From: Gammaproteobacteria bacterium
GTDB taxonomy: Bacteria; Pseudomonadota; Gammaproteobacteria; Pseudomonadales; Pseudohongiellaceae
Assembly (NCBI GenBank): GCA_029245395.1
Contig: JAQWPL010000033.1
Location: 124,001 to 188,000 of the forward strand
Direction of reading: 5' to 3'
Length of the DNA: 64,000 nucleotides
The notes beneath the pieces were generated by a model. The model saw only the letters and a list, made by a program, of their open reading frames with translations, was not told the DNA's origin and made no database searches. Position numbers and translations under genes: made by a program. Below are positions 44,472 to 53,380 of this stretch, one piece after another; position 1 is the first letter of the stretch, and every line of letters starts with the position of its first letter.

Positions 44472-46049
44472 CTAAGCTACAGGAAGTTGCGACTCCGGTA
44501 CCCACCAGCCATGTACCTGCCCAACTGCTTGAATGGGTAGATGCACTACAGCAACAGGTCCGTCTTCCAGATGTTCTGCATCGAGGATGACAAGATCACC
44601 ACGTCCGTCTTCATTTTGGCGGGTGGCCAAACCTAGCAAATAACCTTCTCCTTCACGTGCATTGTCATGTTTCGGCGCAAAACAGCATTCCGCCAATGAA
44701 GTCCCCTGACCCGCATCCCAAAACACGGTGGTTCGGGTAGCATGGTCCATGCGGATATAACCCGCATTAGCCTGACGCGGATTCGACGCATCCTTGTCTC
44801 TGGTACCCAAAAAGCCATAACGGTAAGACGCTGTGTTATAGCGATCGTCCTGACGTGGTAAAGCTCCCCGATATTCATAAAGCCGTTCAATATCGTAGCC
44901 ACTAATACTGCGGTTGTTCATGTCCGCCGACAGGCGTGTCATATAGCTGGTTCCCCGTACAGGATCCCACTGTTTACCTTCCTGCATAGGCATAAAGGGA
45001 AATGGATTAGATTCTGACATTTCCACATCCACGTACACCCTGCCGCCGTCTTCAAACGCACCCATCACATGGGTGGCACTTCGAGTCGGACCGGTAAACC
45101 AACGCATGTCTGATCCGTCTCCATCACGACGTACAACACCAAAGTGGGTTCGACCAGAGTCATTCCAAGCCCAGTGAATACCCCCTTCCTGGATTTGCTG
45201 ATGATCGATCACCATGGGGATGACATAAATCACAATGTAATTTTCGGTGACAGCAAAGTCATGCAGCATGCCGACATAGGGAACCTTGACCATGGCATTC
45301 CAGATCAGATCACCCTGGGGTGAAAATTCAAACAGGGAAACATCGTCACTGCCAAAGCCTGTCGCCTCGTAACCAAATGCCACCATATTGCCCGTACGAG
45401 AATCCACTTTCGGATGCGCCGTAAAAGTCTGACTGGGCAGCTTGTCACCAAAAGTAAAATTTGGCTCCACGGTTTCCAATGTTAATAGATCCATGGCCGC
45501 AGGTGGGCTGTCTTCTTTCAAGGCCAGCAGGTAATTTTTGTGATTGATAATATGTGTGTTCGCCGTACTGCGACTCAGGCCTGCAACACTGGGGTCATCC
45601 ATAGAAGGATTACGGTACATGGGAAACAGGATTCGGCCTGCTTCATCCTGGGCCTTCCAGCGATCATTTTTAACATAACGGGATTTATAATCAGCGCGTC
45701 CATTTTTGATACGAAACATACTGACATGACCTTCCCCGTCAAAAGGGATATTGCCCTGGCGTAGTGGGTACTGGGCATCCGGGCCGACACGATAAAAAGC
45801 CCCGTTCAGATCATCAGGAATATTCCCGGTTACCTGACAGTTACGGACATCAGATTCGAGCCTGAACAAACTAGGTGTCTGGAATGCATCCGGTATCGGC
45901 CCGCCGCCCGGTCCACCTGGTGGTTGAGCCTGGGCATTGCCTATCAAACCAGCGCCCGCGGCTGCGCCAGCAATGCCAATGGCACCTCCAAGGATTTCTC
46001 GGCGGTTGAATCTGTGCTGGCTGGTTTTATCGTTATTTTTGTCAGTCAT
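44472..46049 (-). CDS. Tat-exported carotenoid-cleavage-oxygenase family protein
   Basis: 525 residues. FNRREILGGAIGIAGAAAGAGLIG is a twin-arginine signal (Arg16-Arg17). The seven-bladed propeller carries four iron His ligands: His212 (TAHPK), His263 (LHDFAVT), His327 (SATHVMG) and His513 (VHGWW). The family includes lignostilbene dioxygenases and carotenoid oxygenases, which split a C=C bond with O2. An exported version is unusual and points to a periplasmic or surface substrate. It lies between the tannase-like gene and LigAB on the same strand, with strong terminators on both sides, so it is transcribed alone. A stilbene or phenylpropanoid substrate is inference. Confidence 0.85.
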   Translation of the reverse strand: MTDKNNDKTSQHRFNRREILGGAIGIAGAAAGAGLIGNAQAQPPGGPGGGPIPDAFQTPSLFRLESDVRNCQVTGNIPDDLNGAFYRVGPDAQYPLRQGNIPFDGEGHVSMFRIKNGRADYKSRYVKNDRWKAQDEAGRILFPMYRNPSMDDPSVAGLSRSTANTHIINHKNYLLALKEDSPPAAMDLLTLETVEPNFTFGDKLPSQTFTAHPKVDSRTGNMVAFGYEATGFGSDDVSLFEFSPQGDLIWNAMVKVPYVGMLHDFAVTENYIVIYVIPMVIDHQQIQEGGIHWAWNDSGRTHFGVVRRDGDGSDMRWFTGPTRSATHVMGAFEDGGRVYVDVEMSESNPFPFMPMQEGKQWDPVRGTSYMTRLSADMNNRSISGYDIERLYEYRGALPRQDDRYNTASYRYGFLGTRDKDASNPRQANAGYIRMDHATRTTVFWDAGQGTSLAECCFAPKHDNAREGEGYLLGLATRQNEDGRGDLVILDAEHLEDGPVAVVHLPIQAVGQVHGWWVPESQLPVA

Positions 46050-46176
46050 TACGTTTTCCCATGATCAAAATAGGCTAGTTTAAACTTCATCGTGCATTCT
46101 AACATTGCAACACTTAAAAGTTGCAGGGATACCCTCCTGATGAGAACCGGGATGGTATCTTTACATTCCCTAGAAA

Positions 46177-46207
46177 TAAAAAAACCGGGTCTTGACCCGG
46201 TTTTTTT
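46177..46207 (-). terminator. Rho-independent terminator after ligAB
   Basis: ACCGGGT/ACCCGGT stem with loop CTTG at 46184-46201, flanked by A6 and T7. It lies 20 bp past the LigB stop on the minus strand and is the clear end of the ligAB transcript. Confidence 0.92.
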
Positions 46208-46225
46208 AAATCTTAAGATAATTTA

Positions 46226-47068
46226 TTAATACTGATTTTCCAGTACCATCAGGCCAGCTCCAGTGTTGGAAATGGGCGCATGATAATGTTTGTGAATTAC
46301 CTTGGCTTTTTCCTGCACAGCGCCGCGCATGACCAGCCACATAATAGTTTCTATACCTTCAGTGCCAGTCATCTCCATGATTTCAGTGTTGGAAAATTGA
46401 GTGAACCATTCTGGATCAGTCGCAATTTTTTCCATGCATTCAATATCAAAATCAACATTGATCAGTCCAGCACGCTCACCCTGCAGTTGGTGTGACATAC
46501 CTCCTGTTCCGAAAATCACCACACGGGTGTCTTCAGGATAGGATTCAATAGCTTTACCCAGGGCACGACCCAGTTTCAAACAGCGTGCTGCCGTAGGTAA
46601 CGGATGCTGCACTACGTTCACAGCCAATGGAATAGTTTTGACGGGCCATGTTTCCAATGAACCATAAAGAGCGCGAAGAGGATTGACGAAACCATGATCC
46701 ACAAGCATCTCCTGGCATGTGCAGATATCAAATTCCTGCTCCACCAGCGATTCCGCAATGTGCCAGGATAGTTCTGCATCGCCTGTAAAAGGAGCCTGGG
46801 GTTTTAGTCCCCATCCTTCATCCGCGTTGTGATAAATGTCTGCACAACCCAATGCAAAGGTAGGTACTTTGTCGAGGAAAAAATTCAGGCCATGGTCATT
46901 GTAGACCACGATGACAACATCAGGTTTGGCGTTTTTCAACCATTCCTTGGCAGGTTCGTAACCATCAAAAAACCGTTTCCAGTATGGCTCCTGCTGCAAA
47001 TTATTGGCAATAGCATTGCCAACTGCCGGTATATGGGAGCAAGTTAAGCCCCCGATGATTTTAGCCAT
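46226..47068 (-). CDS. ligB: Protocatechuate 4,5-dioxygenase, beta (catalytic) subunit
   Basis: About 280 residues from ATG 47068, chosen because MAKIIGGLTCSHIPAVGN is the start of the family; an earlier GTG would add ten odd residues. Class III extradiol dioxygenase with Fe(II) ligands His12 (SHIP), His59 (NDHGLNFF) and a Glu in the GTEGIETIMW region. ATRVVIFGTGGMSHQLQGERAG-like text (GTGGMSHQLQG) forms the pocket. It opens protocatechuate between carbons 4 and 5 with O2. The start overlaps the end of ligA by 8 bases (ATGGCTAA), so the subunits are translationally coupled. Confidence 0.95.
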   Translation of the reverse strand: MAKIIGGLTCSHIPAVGNAIANNLQQEPYWKRFFDGYEPAKEWLKNAKPDVVIVVYNDHGLNFFLDKVPTFALGCADIYHNADEGWGLKPQAPFTGDAELSWHIAESLVEQEFDICTCQEMLVDHGFVNPLRALYGSLETWPVKTIPLAVNVVQHPLPTAARCLKLGRALGKAIESYPEDTRVVIFGTGGMSHQLQGERAGLINVDFDIECMEKIATDPEWFTQFSNTEIMEMTGTEGIETIMWLVMRGAVQEKAKVIHKHYHAPISNTGAGLMVLENQY

Positions 47069-47462
47069 TCCAGTAACCTCCGGCTTTTTCCAGTTTCTCA
47101 ATCAGGCCTTCAGCCCTGTCCTGGAGTTTCTGTTGAAATTCTTCAGTGGTAATTCCCTGGAAAGCAGCGCCTGCATCCTGTACAGACGTGCCGCGTGGGA
47201 TTGCCATTTTTGCCATGAAATAAATGTTACAGCCCAGGCGCAGCATGCGTAGAAAATCTTTCTGTACTACGCATTCTTTAAAATCGCCAGTGACTCCGAA
47301 TTTATCACAATAGGCTACTGGATCACTCTCAAATTCATCCCTGCACTCTTCAGTATTGAATGTAAAGAGCATCTTGTTGATGTTGTAGGAATCGTGAGCA
47401 GTTTTGCCATCGAACACATAGGTACCCGGTATATCTTCGTAATCGTGTTTTTTCCACACCAT
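47061..47462 (-). CDS. ligA: Protocatechuate 4,5-dioxygenase, alpha subunit
   Basis: 133 residues, close to the length of Sphingobium LigA (139). KKHDYEDIPGTYVFDGKTAHDSYNINKMLFTFNTEECRDEF and LRLGCNIYFMAKMAIPRGTSVQDAGAAFQGI follow the LigA pattern. The alpha chain is a helical subunit that covers the active site of LigB. It is the first gene of the pair, with an AGGAG-like site before its ATG (ACCATAAGGAG on the plus text reads CTCC...). The ligAB transcript ends at 46177. Upstream, a 164-bp gap separates it from the DUF6152 fusion gene. Confidence 0.93.
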   Translation of the reverse strand: MVWKKHDYEDIPGTYVFDGKTAHDSYNINKMLFTFNTEECRDEFESDPVAYCDKFGVTGDFKECVVQKDFLRMLRLGCNIYFMAKMAIPRGTSVQDAGAAFQGITTEEFQQKLQDRAEGLIEKLEKAGGYWNG

Positions 47463-47626
47463 AAGGAGTTACCCTGCTTACTAATATTAGTTTTGTTATT
47501 AAATATCAATGGGTTATATGATGAAAACTGCTCAAGCAGTTTTCTTAAGGCGCCATTATAGTAAAACTTGAAAGCCTCGTCCTGATTTAAAACAAGTTTA
47601 TTTTAATTATCCAGTTCGTTGAAAAC

Positions 47627-48712
47627 TCACTCACCAATTTGTAGAGCTGGGTCATCTACTGAGCGGGAAAACATGGCCGCCGCTTCTACTTCACAGTCAT
47701 AATCATACATGGGTGAATCGTCCGTAATCCTGTTCAATTCCAATTTATCACTGTATGGCGCACTGAGGTAAATAGGGTCCTTCACGGTATATTCATAAAT
47801 CAGGGTCTGGCCGTCTTGGCTAACAGTGAATTTCTCCAACAGGGTTTTACGTGCACTAGAAGGCATGTCAGCTCCGCTGCCCAGCTTTTGGGTAGCACTA
47901 CCCAGGCCCCAGAGAGAAGGTGGAAAACCACCACTTTCAAGAACTATTCCCTCCCCTTCTACTCTTGCTCGTGTAATACCAAACAATCCATCCAGTCGGG
48001 TTCTGGTAGGCCTGTTATTTAGCGGCACCGTTCTCATAACTTCCCAGGCCTGACTGTATAACAAGGCAGTATTACCTTCTAAACGCAGATCAAACAGATA
48101 AGGTGCATTAAACATATCCGGAAAATTCATGGGTTCACAGGTATTTGCCGGTGACAATTTGGGCTGATAATTTTTCCAGGTTTCGCGACCATGCTCATTC
48201 AACGGCAGTGGCGTTTCACTTTGGCCAAATCCTCCCGGAGAACTCCAACGGCCGGCCAGTCTCTCAATCCCACTTACACCTATCAAATCATCATCAGCCA
48301 CAGTTTCGTAGGAAGAACGGTCCTGGAAACTGTATTGTTCACCATCAGCAGTAATGAAAAAAGATGAATTGATAAAACGAAAACCCGGTTCCCGGTTAGG
48401 ATTGCCAATCAGCGTAATAGCGTCACCAGGCTGAAATGAATCTGCACTCATGCCCATCTGGCGTAATCCCGCTGCGGCCATGGACTCCACTTCCCAGCGC
48501 TGAACTACTTCTTCCTGGGGCTCATCATTCACATAACTGATGCCGTCCACTACCATGGACGCATGCGGACTGCGTAATTTGAAATCCACTACCGTCCCGC
48601 GGATTTCAATACGGTTTGCCATATCGAAATGGGCTGTAAAGGAATGGTGCGCCTGAACTGATACAGCAACAACGGAAATCATTCCAGCAAACCAAATAGA
48701 CAGATGTTTCAT
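47627..48712 (-). CDS. Exported protein: DUF6152 fused to partner-like domain (copy 3)
   Basis: About 361 residues from ATG 48712 (GAGGAG seven bases upstream). The signal peptide ends at VSVQAHHSF, with the His pair again. An N-terminal DUF6152 domain (RIEIRGTVVDFKLRSPHASMVVDG, GDAITLIGNPNREPGFRFINSS, to about residue 130) is followed by about 210 residues. These have the same overall order as the separate partner proteins at 20390 and 30502 (CEPMNF, then LRLEGNTALLYSQAWEVMRTV, then TLIYEYTVKDPIYLSAPY). The DGRE core is degraded to LNNRPTRTRLDG. The fusion is a strong hint that DUF6152 and the partner act as one unit. Function unknown. The gene is 22 bp downstream of another exported unknown. 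Confidence 0.75.
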   Translation of the reverse strand: MKHLSIWFAGMISVVAVSVQAHHSFTAHFDMANRIEIRGTVVDFKLRSPHASMVVDGISYVNDEPQEEVVQRWEVESMAAAGLRQMGMSADSFQPGDAITLIGNPNREPGFRFINSSFFITADGEQYSFQDRSSYETVADDDLIGVSGIERLAGRWSSPGGFGQSETPLPLNEHGRETWKNYQPKLSPANTCEPMNFPDMFNAPYLFDLRLEGNTALLYSQAWEVMRTVPLNNRPTRTRLDGLFGITRARVEGEGIVLESGGFPPSLWGLGSATQKLGSGADMPSSARKTLLEKFTVSQDGQTLIYEYTVKDPIYLSAPYSDKLELNRITDDSPMYDYDCEVEAAAMFSRSVDDPALQIGE

Positions 48713-48734
48713 TGATTTCTCCTCGAAAACAGCA

Positions 48735-49658
48735 TTACCAGCCGCCCTTGCCCGGCCCATATTGAGGTTCCCAAAAACCCGGAACTTCGTCGGGAACATT
48801 GTAAAGAACCGCATGAATCTCCTGAATCATGCTATTTTTCATCTGGAAAAATTCTGCCACCAGGCGATCATTGGAGGTAGCACCACTCTGGCTTTCCAAC
48901 CCATCCTTTAAACCAAAGCGCACTATGGATAATACGATGCCACGCTCCTCGTCCACTACCGGGTAACGGCGGTCCCACAAGTTCCTGCCAATGAAGCGAC
49001 CGGTATCAAATCCATCCGGCGCAGAACGAAAACTTCCGTCAGGAAACTGACCTGTTGTCTGCAGGCCATTCTCAAAACGGTGAGCATCATAGAGCAGGTC
49101 TGCAGGATGATATTCCTGCGTACCGTTGGTCTGGAATGCTCGCCAGTAACTTTCAGCGGCTGCAATAAGGCCATAATAAGAGTCTCGACCCGCAACCCGG
49201 ATACTGTTGGTCAGGTTGTTTGATAGCGGGTAATCCAACAGCCGCTCCGGACCCCACAAGCGATCAGCGTCTCCTTCATTGGCACGAATAACTTCCACCT
49301 CACTGATGGCATTGTCCTGCACTTTCAGACGCACCATGATCATGGTGTAGCTACCGTCACTGTTTCGTATTACCGCCTCAGTGGCAACATCACCCAGGCC
49401 AGGATTAGCAATATCCCAACGATAAACAGTTTCTTGTGCTTCGTTCCAGAAAGCTTGCCCAAGACTTGCCAGTTGGTTGTTATCGGTTATTTTCGCATTA
49501 GACGCTAATGGAACTGAAGCGGGGTTATTGGCATATAAGGCATTAAAATAATTATCCAGGTGGCTACTCAAACATGCACGGTCGCAACCAATTTGTGCAT
49601 TAGCTAATGATGCACAGCATAAAAGTAATCCAGCGCTCAGGATTCTAATGAATTTCAT
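48735..49658 (-). CDS. Exported protein of unknown function (possible NTF2-like)
   Basis: About 307 residues from ATG 49658 with GAGGGG upstream. The signal peptide ends near LANAQIGC. The body has two halves of similar style. The first (SSHLDNYFNALYANNPASVPLASNAKITDNNQ, then RLKVQDNAISEVEVIRANEG) has the look of an NTF2-like fold. The second starts YYGLIAAAESYWRAFQTN and has LVAEFFQMKNSMIQEIHAVLYNVP at its end. Three Cys in the first ten mature residues may form a disulfide. It is upstream of the DUF6152 fusion by 22 bp and likely co-transcribed. I do not know its function. Confidence 0.6.
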   Translation of the reverse strand: MKFIRILSAGLLLCCASLANAQIGCDRACLSSHLDNYFNALYANNPASVPLASNAKITDNNQLASLGQAFWNEAQETVYRWDIANPGLGDVATEAVIRNSDGSYTMIMVRLKVQDNAISEVEVIRANEGDADRLWGPERLLDYPLSNNLTNSIRVAGRDSYYGLIAAAESYWRAFQTNGTQEYHPADLLYDAHRFENGLQTTGQFPDGSFRSAPDGFDTGRFIGRNLWDRRYPVVDEERGIVLSIVRFGLKDGLESQSGATSNDRLVAEFFQMKNSMIQEIHAVLYNVPDEVPGFWEPQYGPGKGGW

Positions 49659-49897
49659 AATTCCCCTCTCGGTTTTCAAATTAAAATGCGAAGAAACACT
49701 GAGTATTACCAGTTTCCTTCTTCCGTCCAACAATACCGCAACATTCAGTATTGTTTGTATAGCGAAGTGGAAGCATAAACACACCAATTAGGCTTGTCCA
49801 TGATGACAAGCAAAAGACATGGCACCTATAGTGTTATCATATCCCAACGCATAGTACACTTAGTGCCCCTGCATAATTGGATCTTTTGGATTGGGAA

Positions 49898-50923
49898 ATG
49901 AAAATTTTAACAAACTGGTTAAAAGTGCCAGGTTTACTATTTATCTGTCTGGTTTTCTCCCTAACGCTGAATGCAGGCGGTGAAGCAGGCATCATTAGCT
50001 TGCGTGATCAGGGTCACTTTTACATCGGTGGTGTAAATACACCTCCCGCAGAAAACGGCTCAGTGCAGGTCTATAACCAGATGTATGTGGGCTACCAACT
50101 ACCCGCTGAAACACAGCACCCCTACCCTCTTATTCTTGTCCACGGTGGTGGCGGACAAGCCACGGACTGGTTCAGCACGCCAGACGGCAGAGATGGCTGG
50201 CGGGATTATTTTCTTGCTGCTGGATTTGAAGTGTATTGGGTCGACAGGCCGGGATATGGACGCTCTCCAACCAATGTCCGCTATGGCGATCTGTCGGACA
50301 GCGCCAACTCCAGCATTATAAATTTCTTAGCCCGATCTGAACACTGGCCAGGTAACTCCGAAGATCCTGCAGATGAGAATATTCTTATGTGGTTGTCCAG
50401 TTCTCCCCCGGGGCCTTATGCCGGTGATGCCATTGCTGCCGCTGATCTCAGCAAATTACTCGACAAGATTGGGCCTGCTATTCTGGTCACTCATTCAGCA
50501 GGTGCTGCCAGCGGCTGGATGGCTGCAGATATGCATGCTGACAAGGTCGCTGGCATTATTTCCTTTGAACCTGGTGCTAGCAATATGACCGGTGACATTC
50601 GCAAGAGTCTCACTTTTCTACCGACCCTACCTGAAGACTTTTCACCCTATGAAGACGCTGATGGATGTGAGATGCAGGCACCAGGCTCACTTGCCAAACT
50701 AGTGAATTATAATGATATTCCTGTTCATCTTGTGGGATCTGAACTTGGCCTTATCGCGGGGCTTCCTTGCGCAGTAAAAGTCTTTGAGCAGGCCGGCGTG
50801 GAGGTTAAGTATACCTACCTACCTGATTTGGGATTTACAGGTAACGGCCATTTTATGATGGCAGAAACCAATAACGGTGAGCTCGCCCAGATCTTTATTG
50901 ACCTGGCGACAAGTATTCAATAA
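49898..50923 (+). CDS. Exported alpha/beta hydrolase
   Basis: About 341 residues from ATG 49898 (GGATTGGGA just upstream); TTG 49877 is less likely. The signal peptide covers roughly residues 8-28. The hydrolase core has an oxyanion LVHGGGGQATDW, the Asp in WVDRPGYGRS and a nucleophile in LVTHSAGAASGW, where Ser of HSAG sits in the elbow. A closing His in NGHFMMAET completes the likely triad. It would cleave an ester or lactone in the periplasm. The DUF3500 gene follows 12 bp later, so both are in one operon. Substrate unknown. Confidence 0.85.
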   Translation: MKILTNWLKVPGLLFICLVFSLTLNAGGEAGIISLRDQGHFYIGGVNTPPAENGSVQVYNQMYVGYQLPAETQHPYPLILVHGGGGQATDWFSTPDGRDGWRDYFLAAGFEVYWVDRPGYGRSPTNVRYGDLSDSANSSIINFLARSEHWPGNSEDPADENILMWLSSSPPGPYAGDAIAAADLSKLLDKIGPAILVTHSAGAASGWMAADMHADKVAGIISFEPGASNMTGDIRKSLTFLPTLPEDFSPYEDADGCEMQAPGSLAKLVNYNDIPVHLVGSELGLIAGLPCAVKVFEQAGVEVKYTYLPDLGFTGNGHFMMAETNNGELAQIFIDLATSIQ

Positions 50924-50935
50924 CAGGACAAAGTA

Positions 50936-52048
50936 ATGAGAAAATCCGCCGACCTTCATCTCATACTCTTCTTTATTCTTTTGCTCCCCCTGCTCGGATT
51001 ATCATTGTCTGCTGTTCTGGCAAATCATGCCGGCGATGGGCCGGAGGATTCATCACTAGCCACAACCAACATTGAAATGGCAGCTGCAGCTAAGGCAATC
51101 CTTGACACAGTTTCAGAGGGGCCAGGTGGCATTGAACAAGCAGTGGGCTACAATCGAAAAGAATTACTGCAGTTGGATTTTACGGATGACGCCCGAACTA
51201 ATTATGTGTACTGGCCTTATCTGCGTAAAGGCTTACCCTTGGAATTCATGTCAGCACAGCAAAAAATGTTGACCCATGATTTGCTCAATACCGCATTAAG
51301 TGCCAAAGGCTATCTGAGCGTTATTCAAATCATGCAATTGGAAAAAATCTTATCAGACAATGAAGTCATAGGCTTTCCCAGGGGACCGGAAAATTACACG
51401 CTGGCTATTTTTGGCACGCCAGGCCAGGACAACCAGTGGGGTTGGCGTTTTGAAGGCCATCACCTGTCACTGAATTTTGCTGTCGCTAATGGCGAGCTAA
51501 GTGTTACTCCGGCTTTTTTTGGCGCCTCTCCTGCTGAAATCCGTACAGGCTCGATGGCAGGCTTTCGCAGCCAGAACACAGTCCATAAGGCCGGCTTTGC
51601 CCTGATCAATGGGCTTACAGAAAACCAGCGCGGACAAGCCGTAGAGGATGGCAACCCACCGTCTGATGTTCTCTCTGGCACATTAAACCGCCCGAGCGAA
51701 AGCTGGAATAACTGGAAATCGTTACCGCAATCCGGGATTTCCATCAGTTCACTCACGCCGAGGCAAAAGCAATTGGTACAACATCTCATTGATCAGGTCA
51801 TTACCGTATATCGCCCGGAAATATCCAGCGCCTATTTAAGCCAGATTGACATAAATGATCTACATTTTACCTGGCTGGGAAGTACCGTTGACGGTGAGGC
51901 GCACTACTGGCGACTTGATGGGGACGATTTCTTTTTCGAATACGACCTGGTTCAAGGCCGCGGTAACCATGTCCATACAGTCTGGCGTAGCAAGGAAGGA
52001 GATTTTGGTGCAGACCTGCTTATGCAGCATCGTCAGGAAAATCATTAA
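50936..52048 (+). CDS. DUF3500 family exported protein
   Basis: 370 residues. The signal peptide ends near LANHAGD, followed by family text: AAAKAILDTVS, WPYLRKGLPLEFMSAQQKMLTHDLLNTALSAKGYLSVIQIMQLEKIL, and YTLAIFGTPGQDNQWGWRFEGHHLSLNFAVANGELSVTPAFFGASPAEI. The closing section HYWRLDGDDFFFEYDLVQGRGNHVHTVWRS is conserved. The WGWRFEGHHLSLN stretch looks like an active centre, but the biochemistry of DUF3500 is unsettled to my knowledge. It is co-transcribed with the hydrolase 12 bp upstream. Confidence 0.88.
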   Translation: MRKSADLHLILFFILLLPLLGLSLSAVLANHAGDGPEDSSLATTNIEMAAAAKAILDTVSEGPGGIEQAVGYNRKELLQLDFTDDARTNYVYWPYLRKGLPLEFMSAQQKMLTHDLLNTALSAKGYLSVIQIMQLEKILSDNEVIGFPRGPENYTLAIFGTPGQDNQWGWRFEGHHLSLNFAVANGELSVTPAFFGASPAEIRTGSMAGFRSQNTVHKAGFALINGLTENQRGQAVEDGNPPSDVLSGTLNRPSESWNNWKSLPQSGISISSLTPRQKQLVQHLIDQVITVYRPEISSAYLSQIDINDLHFTWLGSTVDGEAHYWRLDGDDFFFEYDLVQGRGNHVHTVWRSKEGDFGADLLMQHRQENH

Positions 52049-52336
52049 ACTGTTGTAAAGACTACAAGCTAGTTTCTAGGTTTTGGTAGCCTGATAGTTC
52101 ATGGATAGAAGAATTATCGCGATGATTGTTTATTTGTTATAGAACAGGGGCTTATGGACTGAAACAGTACATTTAGCCAACACAGTTGGGACCCTGTAGA
52201 TGGCCTCAACTATCCCTGATTCAATTAATTTATCATACGCTATTTCTACTAAATCCTGCCGACTCAAGTTGAAGTGACAGAGAAGGTGGATTATTCTTGA
52301 ACGAATAGTAATTTCTACATGTGTCTGGGGAAAATC

Positions 52337-53188
52337 ATGAGCAAGATTAATACAGTTAAAATTGACCGTCGCGACTTTATTGCAAGCCTTGGTGGCGCAG
52401 CTGCTGTAGGCCTGATGAGTCATGAAACCCGAGCAGATGCTCTGGAACATCATCTGGAAGAATTGCTCTATGCCCAGGCAGAAGGATCCGCTTCTGGTAG
52501 CTCTGGCGCAGCTGATTTTCCTACTGCTGCAGAAGTGCATGAACGTATTACTACTCGGCATTATCGTCGCGGTGTTGGCGGTCTGTTTCTCAATACGAAC
52601 ACAGAAAACGTGGAATTGTTGCCTGCCATGCCAGCTAACCCTACTATCATGGACTTTTTTGATAAACGTTTTATGCGCACACGAGGTCATTGTTTTCAGA
52701 GTGCTGCCAAAGCCATGGAACGCGGCGTGCAAGAAGAAGTCGTATTGGCTTGTCTGTTACATGATGTAGTACAGGAAATGATGCGCTCGGATCATGGCTA
52801 CTGGGGGGCGCAGATGTTTGAACCCTATGTTCCGGAAATCACCAGTTTCGCTATCCGTTATCATCAGGCACTGCGCTTTTATACCGATACAGAAGCAGGG
52901 TATGAATACCCAGACTTATATCACCGGATTTTTGGTAAAGATTATGTCCCTGCCCCACATATTCAAGCAGCAAAAGACTATGCTGAAAAACACCGCTGGT
53001 ATTTTGCCGCCAGAGAAGTGACCGTCAGCGATCTTTATGCGTTTAACCTTGATGCAGTAGTTTCTATAGATCCATTCGTGGAATTACTGGGACGGCACTT
53101 TAAACAACCTGCTGAAGGTCTTGGGAACGACAACAGTCCTGTCGCCCATATGTGGCGAACTATGGCTAACCCGGATGCTCCTTTATAA
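52337..53188 (+). CDS. Tat-exported HD-domain-like protein
   Basis: About 283 residues from ATG 52337 (GGGG eight bases upstream). The N-terminus DRRDFIASLGGAAAVGLM is a twin-arginine signal. The body has the metal-binding HD pattern: GHCFQSAAKAMERGVQEEVVLACLLHDVVQEM, then RSDHGYWGAQMFEPYVPEITSFAIRYHQAL, close to the HD oxygenases of the PhnZ/MIOX type with a di-iron site. RHYRRGVGGLFLNTN precedes it. The metal set His-Asp is visible, but oxygenase activity is a guess. The gap upstream (52049-52336) holds no gene I can support; it stands alone. Confidence 0.7.
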   Translation: MSKINTVKIDRRDFIASLGGAAAVGLMSHETRADALEHHLEELLYAQAEGSASGSSGAADFPTAAEVHERITTRHYRRGVGGLFLNTNTENVELLPAMPANPTIMDFFDKRFMRTRGHCFQSAAKAMERGVQEEVVLACLLHDVVQEMMRSDHGYWGAQMFEPYVPEITSFAIRYHQALRFYTDTEAGYEYPDLYHRIFGKDYVPAPHIQAAKDYAEKHRWYFAAREVTVSDLYAFNLDAVVSIDPFVELLGRHFKQPAEGLGNDNSPVAHMWRTMANPDAPL

Positions 53189-53380
53189 CAATCCAAAGCA
53201 GCAATTCAACAATCTGTTGGAGTTATAAAAAGTTATAGGCAGGTACCGAGAGTGCGGCAGAAAGCCCTATTCTAATACCATGGTCTAAATTGATTGAACT
53301 GTCTATCAAGCAGAATTATTCTTGAATACAATTCATCAGCTTCAGGTCTGTATACACACACTCTGTTGCGGAATATAGCA

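Noticed and set aside
52130-52336. Minus-strand open frame in the gap before the HD-like gene, with a protein-like tail (LSRQDLVEIAYDKLIESGIVEAIYR)
   Set aside because: The upstream part of the frame is only the shadow of the HD-like gene on the other strand, and no start or homology can be shown. It could be a gene remnant but is too short to call.
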